This document shows, piece after piece, positions 6,073 to 8,536 of a DNA stretch of 8,536 bases. The notes below the pieces were generated by a model. It searched no databases and was not told the origin of the DNA. It saw only the letters and a program-made list of their open reading frames with translations. The translations under genes and the position numbers were made by a program. Origin of the DNA: Bifidobacteriaceae bacterium NR021. Lineage in GTDB: Bacteria; Actinomycetota; Actinomycetes; Actinomycetales; Bifidobacteriaceae. The stretch's first letter is position 1. Each line of letters opens with the position of its first letter. Location: NCBI GenBank assembly GCA_003585845.1, contig NQOP01000002.1, positions 272,262-280,797 on the forward strand, given 5' to 3'.

Positions 6073-6110
6073 AAAAATAGTCCCTCTAGACAATGCTAGA
6101 GGGACTATTT
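6073..6110 (-). terminator. Intrinsic terminator between rplO and secY
   Basis: Arms 6075-6089 and 6096-6110 form a perfect 15-bp stem with the 6-nt loop 6090-6095. The minus strand then reads five T in a row, three of them inside the stem end, followed by ATCATC. On the plus strand only three T follow. It lies 39 bp past the rplO stop and should end much of the spc-operon transcription before secY. Confidence 0.88.
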
Positions 6111-6149
6111 ACAGATTTATAACTGCATCAAGCTTTAAGTAGCCTTTAA

Positions 6150-6605
6150 CTACTCTTCGCTGATGGAGCCGCCGGCAGCCTCAACCTTTGCCTTAGCAGA
6201 AGCAGAAGCTTTCATACCCTTAAGAGTCAAAGCAACAGTCAATTCACCATCGCCAAGAACCTTTACAGGATAGCCATCACGTACAGCGCCCTTAGTAATA
6301 AGGTCAGCTACAGTAACCTCGCCACCCTTTGGGAAAAGTTCAGCAAGATCTGCAACGTTGACGACTTGGAATTCCTTCTTGAAAGGACTCTTGAAGCCAC
6401 GCAACTTAGGCAAGCGCATGTACAGTGGGAGCTGGCCACCTTCGAAGCCAGGACGAACCTGATAACGCTTCTTTGTGCCCTTATCACCACGACCTGAGGT
6501 CTTACCCTTAGAGCCTTCACCACGACCTACACGGATGCGATCCTTCTTAGCTCCTGGAGCTGGACGCAACGTGTGCATATGCAGCATTGGTTCTTCGTTA
6601 GCCAT
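6150..6605 (-). CDS. rplO: 50S ribosomal protein L15 (uL15)
   Basis: 151 residues. L15 reaches deep into the 50S subunit with an extended Gly/Arg/Lys-rich N-terminal half and binds 23S rRNA. The family block [19 protein letters not shown] at 25-43 and the [19 protein letters not shown] segment at 53-71 are both intact, and the globular C-terminal half ends ...AAGGSISEE. The ATG at 6605 is two bases after the rpmD stop, and its GAGGAGG (6616-6622) lies inside rpmD, so the two are read from one message. It is the last gene before the terminator at 6075-6110. Confidence 0.97.
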   Translation of the reverse strand: MANEEPMLHMHTLRPAPGAKKDRIRVGRGEGSKGKTSGRGDKGTKKRYQVRPGFEGGQLPLYMRLPKLRGFKSPFKKEFQVVNVADLAELFPKGGEVTVADLITKGAVRDGYPVKVLGDGELTVALTLKGMKASASAKAKVEAAGGSISEE

Positions 6606-6607
6606 AA

Positions 6608-6790
6608 TCAGTCGACCTCCTCGACGCTCACCAAGTGGCGAACGGCCATAACCAAGCCACGATTGACGGGGGTGTCCTCGCGAACTACGCTGTGACCAAT
6701 CTTATGAAGGCCGAGCGTATGAACATTCGCGCGCTGGCGCTCAGTTGTATGAACTAAACCATGCACCAGAGTGATCTTCAAATTTGACAT
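6608..6790 (-). CDS. rpmD: 50S ribosomal protein L30 (uL30)
   Basis: 60 residues, normal for this small one-domain 50S protein. [12 protein letters not shown], then the helix [20 protein letters not shown] and the end [10 protein letters not shown] are typical. GTG at 6793 and ATG at 6790 are both in frame. The ATG fits the family N-terminus, and AAAGGA lies nine bases ahead. The A of that ATG is the last base of the rpsE TGA stop (TGATG), a one-base overlap suggesting translational coupling. Confidence 0.95.
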   Translation of the reverse strand: MSNLKITLVHGLVHTTERQRANVHTLGLHKIGHSVVREDTPVNRGLVMAVRHLVSVEEVD

Positions 6791-7518
6791 CACTCACCAT
6801 CCTTTGCTTCAGATGCCTTGGCGGCCTGAGCTTCTTCGCGAGCCTTGCGAGCTTCGGCAATGCCGGCAGCACGCTCACGGAGCAAAGCATCAGGAGCGAC
6901 TTCCTCAAGAGAAAGACCACGACGAGCAGAAATCTCTTCTGGCTCTTCGAGCTTCTTCAAAGCGTCCACAGTAGCACGCACTACGTTTACAGCAGTTGCA
7001 GAGCCCATGGACTTGGTGAGGATGTCCGTAATGCCGGCGCATTCCATAACAGCGCGCACAGCACCACCAGCAATTACACCAGTACCTGGAGCAGCTGGAC
7101 GGAGCAACACAGTACCAGCAGCATCGTGACCGAGCACTGGATGAGTGACGGTACCACGAATGCGTGGAACAGTGAACATATGCTTCTTAGCGTCAAGCTG
7201 ACCCTTAGCAATAGCAGCTGGAACTTCGCGAGACTTGCCGTAACCAACACCAACAGTGCCCTTACCGTCGCCAACAACAACAAGTGCTGCAAAGCTAAAG
7301 GTACGACCACCCTTGTGGGTCTTGGAAACACGGTTAATAGTAACTACGCGATCCAGAAGCTCTTCGCCACGGTTTTCTTCACGACGATTACGACGTTCGC
7401 CGCGCTTACCCTCGCCCTTGTTACGGCGAGAACGACGATCATCGTTACGCTCCTCAGCGGATGCCTGAGTGTTCTGAGTTTCTTCAGCCACTTGGGTTTC
7501 CTTTTCGTTGTCGCTCAC
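6790..7518 (-). CDS. rpsE: 30S ribosomal protein S5 (uS5)
   Basis: 242 residues against 167 in E. coli. S5 helps form the mRNA entry channel and affects decoding accuracy. The double-stranded-RNA-binding-like domain lies at about 53-120, with the [20 protein letters not shown] stretch at 80-99; the second domain covers about 121-200. A highly charged Asp/Arg-rich N-terminal extension (1-50) and an Ala/Glu-rich C-terminal tail (after about 200) flank the core; long tails are usual in bifidobacterial S5. It starts with GTG at 7518, overlapping the rplR TGA stop by four bases (GTGA). AGGGAGGT eight bases upstream, within rplR, supports this start. Confidence 0.97.
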   Translation of the reverse strand: MSDNEKETQVAEETQNTQASAEERNDDRRSRRNKGEGKRGERRNRREENRGEELLDRVVTINRVSKTHKGGRTFSFAALVVVGDGKGTVGVGYGKSREVPAAIAKGQLDAKKHMFTVPRIRGTVTHPVLGHDAAGTVLLRPAAPGTGVIAGGAVRAVMECAGITDILTKSMGSATAVNVVRATVDALKKLEEPEEISARRGLSLEEVAPDALLRERAAGIAEARKAREEAQAAKASEAKDGE

Positions 7519-7886
7519 AGTGCCAGACCTCCCTGACGGGCGCCTTCAGCCACTGCTGCGACGCGACCATGATATTTGTTACCGCCACGGTCGAAGACTA
7601 CAGCGGTGATACCCGCTTCCTTCGCCTTAGCCGCTACTAATTCGCCAACCTTGGTTGCAGCTTCAGTCTTCGTGCCAGTGAAACCAGCGAAGTCAGCAGT
7701 CAAAGTGGAAGCGCTTACCAAAGTAATTCCCTTGGTATCATCCACAATCTGAGCAACCATATGACGGTTAGAACGGGAAACAACTAAACGAGGACGTTCA
7801 GATGTGCCGGCAATGTGCTTACGAAGACGGGCGTGACGACGCAAACGTGCGACTTTGGTACCCTTACCGAAAATCTTAACGCTCAT
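7515..7886 (-). CDS. rplR: 50S ribosomal protein L18 (uL18)
   Basis: 123 residues. L18 binds 5S rRNA and helps place it in the 50S central protuberance with L5 and L25. The basic N-terminal arm [15 protein letters not shown], then [21 protein letters not shown], and the end [24 protein letters not shown] are standard. The frame is open 39 codons further upstream to 8003, inside rplF, but the family start is the ATG at 7886, one base after the rplF TGA. Shine-Dalgarno is weak (AAAGG about 13 bases away), so translation probably depends on ribosomes finishing rplF. Confidence 0.96.
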   Translation of the reverse strand: MSVKIFGKGTKVARLRRHARLRKHIAGTSERPRLVVSRSNRHMVAQIVDDTKGITLVSASTLTADFAGFTGTKTEAATKVGELVAAKAKEAGITAVVFDRGGNKYHGRVAAVAEGARQGGLAL

Positions 7887-7887
7887 A

Positions 7888-8427
7888 TCACTTACCAGCC
7901 TTTCCAGCCTTGCGCAGGATACGTTCATCGGTGTACTTAATACCCTTACCCTTGTAAGGTTCTGGAGCACGAAGCTTACGAATGTTAGCAGCAACCTGAC
8001 CAACAGTCTGCTTATCGGTGCCCTTTACGATTACCTGGTTAGGATTTGGCAACTCGAACTCAATACCTGCCGGTGGTTGAACGGTAATAGTGTGAGAATA
8101 ACCGAGCGAGAACTCAATGCCCTTGCCCTTCATCACTGCACGATAACCGGTACCGACAATATCCAAAGTCTTGGTGTAGCCTTCATGCACACCCTTCACC
8201 ATAGAAGCAACAATTGCGCGAGCCAAACCATGCTTTGCACGAGTTGGGCGCAAATCGTCAACTGGAGTCAGAACAATCTGATTGTCAGCGACTGTTGCGG
8301 TGATTCCCTCTGGAATTTCATAAGAATCAGAACCCTTAGCGCCTTTGACGCTGAAGGACTGACCTTCAATCTTTACTTCCACGCCTGCAGGAATGTCGAC
8401 GGGGAGCTTACCAATATGCGATGCCAT
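7888..8427 (-). CDS. rplF: 50S ribosomal protein L6 (uL6)
   Basis: 179 residues, with the two repeated L6 folds. L6 lies near the factor-binding site and sarcin-ricin loop of the 50S subunit. Recognisable pieces are [18 protein letters not shown] at the start, [19 protein letters not shown] in the middle, and the RNA-binding signature [11 protein letters not shown] near the C-terminus. The open frame continues 16 codons upstream to 8475, but AAAGGAG eight bases before the ATG at 8427 and the family N-terminus fix the start. Only 16 bp separate it from rpsH, and that gap holds the ribosome-binding site. Confidence 0.97.
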   Translation of the reverse strand: MASHIGKLPVDIPAGVEVKIEGQSFSVKGAKGSDSYEIPEGITATVADNQIVLTPVDDLRPTRAKHGLARAIVASMVKGVHEGYTKTLDIVGTGYRAVMKGKGIEFSLGYSHTITVQPPAGIEFELPNPNQVIVKGTDKQTVGQVAANIRKLRAPEPYKGKGIKYTDERILRKAGKAGK

Positions 8428-8443
8428 CTTCAGCTCTCCTTTC

Positions 8444-8536
8444 TCACCATACGTAGGCGACGATTTCGCCGCCAATGCCTCGATCGAGGCATTCCTTCTG
8501 AGTCAACAATCCCGAGCTGGTCGAGATAATAGCAAT
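8444..8536 (-). CDS. rpsH: 30S ribosomal protein S8 (uS8), C-terminal part only
   Basis: Thirty codons plus the TGA stop (8444-8446) are visible; the rest lies beyond the window. The residues [12 protein letters not shown], followed by [13 protein letters not shown], are the diagnostic S8 C-terminus that contacts 16S rRNA helix 21. Position directly before rplF is the normal rpsH-rplF order. A perfect 20-bp palindrome lies within this coding piece. Confidence 0.95.
   Translation of the reverse strand: MAIISTSSGLLTQKECLDRGIGGEIVAYVW
8474..8493. repeat. Perfect 20-bp palindrome in the rpsH 3' coding end
   Basis: aatgcctcgatcgaggcatt is fully self-complementary. In RNA it could fold as an 8-bp stem with a GATC tetraloop. 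It spans codons for Glu-Cys-Leu-Asp-Arg-Gly-Ile, a stretch whose first half varies among S8 proteins. No function is known. Confidence 0.8.

Noticed and set aside
6784..7536. Plus-strand ORF of 250 codons
   Set aside because: It is an antisense shadow of rpsE, with no family-like content; Ser/Thr-rich composition reflects the complement of a basic protein gene.
7855..8529. Plus-strand ORF of 224 codons opposite rplF and rpsH
   Set aside because: It is antisense to two certain ribosomal protein genes, with no ribosome-binding site or recognisable domain.

Overview
The window is a bacterial ribosomal-protein locus, read almost entirely on the minus strand. It covers the end of the spc operon, a secY-adk segment, and an infA-rpmJ-rpsM-rpsK-rpoA-rplQ (alpha-type) operon. 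Gene content, a zinc-type L36, the actinobacterial S5 with long charged tails, and the wording of RpoA, L17, Adk and SecY all point to Bifidobacteriaceae. The A+T-rich codon use and A/T-rich spacers suggest a low-GC member such as Gardnerella. The family call is firm; the genus is inference from memory of these proteins and was not searched.

Layout, in the direction of transcription (high to low coordinates). (1) 8536-6150: the 3' end of rpsH, then rplF, rplR, rpsE, rpmD and rplO. These are packed with gaps of 16 bp or less and two start/stop overlaps, so translation is probably coupled. (2) 6149-5954: a 196-bp spacer with a strong minus-strand intrinsic terminator (15-bp stem) followed by a structured leader. 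(3) 5953-4021: secY (GTG start) and adk, 28 bp apart. (4) 4020-3879: a 142-bp spacer with an A/T palindrome and a candidate promoter enclosed by an 8-bp inverted repeat. (5) 3878-935: infA, rpmJ, rpsM, rpsK, rpoA and rplQ. The four spacers after rpmJ are 77-144 bp long and each can form a stem-loop. (6) 934-806: two hairpins, the second a good rho-independent terminator. (7) 805-1: a non-ribosomal gene, cut by the window edge, encoding an Mbeg1-like (DUF2974) alpha/beta-hydrolase. It lacks a Shine-Dalgarno sequence, carries an in-frame 18-bp tandem repeat, and is more A/T-rich than the ribosomal genes.

Functionally, everything from 8536 to 935 serves protein synthesis, protein export (SecY), nucleotide balance (Adk) and transcription (RpoA). 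rpsD, map and truA, which often accompany these genes in other bacteria, are absent here. All ribosomal genes look intact with normal lengths. Several database-style starts are too long, and I give corrected starts for rpsM, infA, adk, rpmD, rplR and rplF from Shine-Dalgarno position and family N-termini.

I do not see a new multigene system. The least ordinary parts are the repeat-bearing hydrolase gene with a probable leaderless start, the secY leader, the inverted repeat around the infA promoter candidate, and a perfect 20-bp palindrome in the rpsH 3' end.
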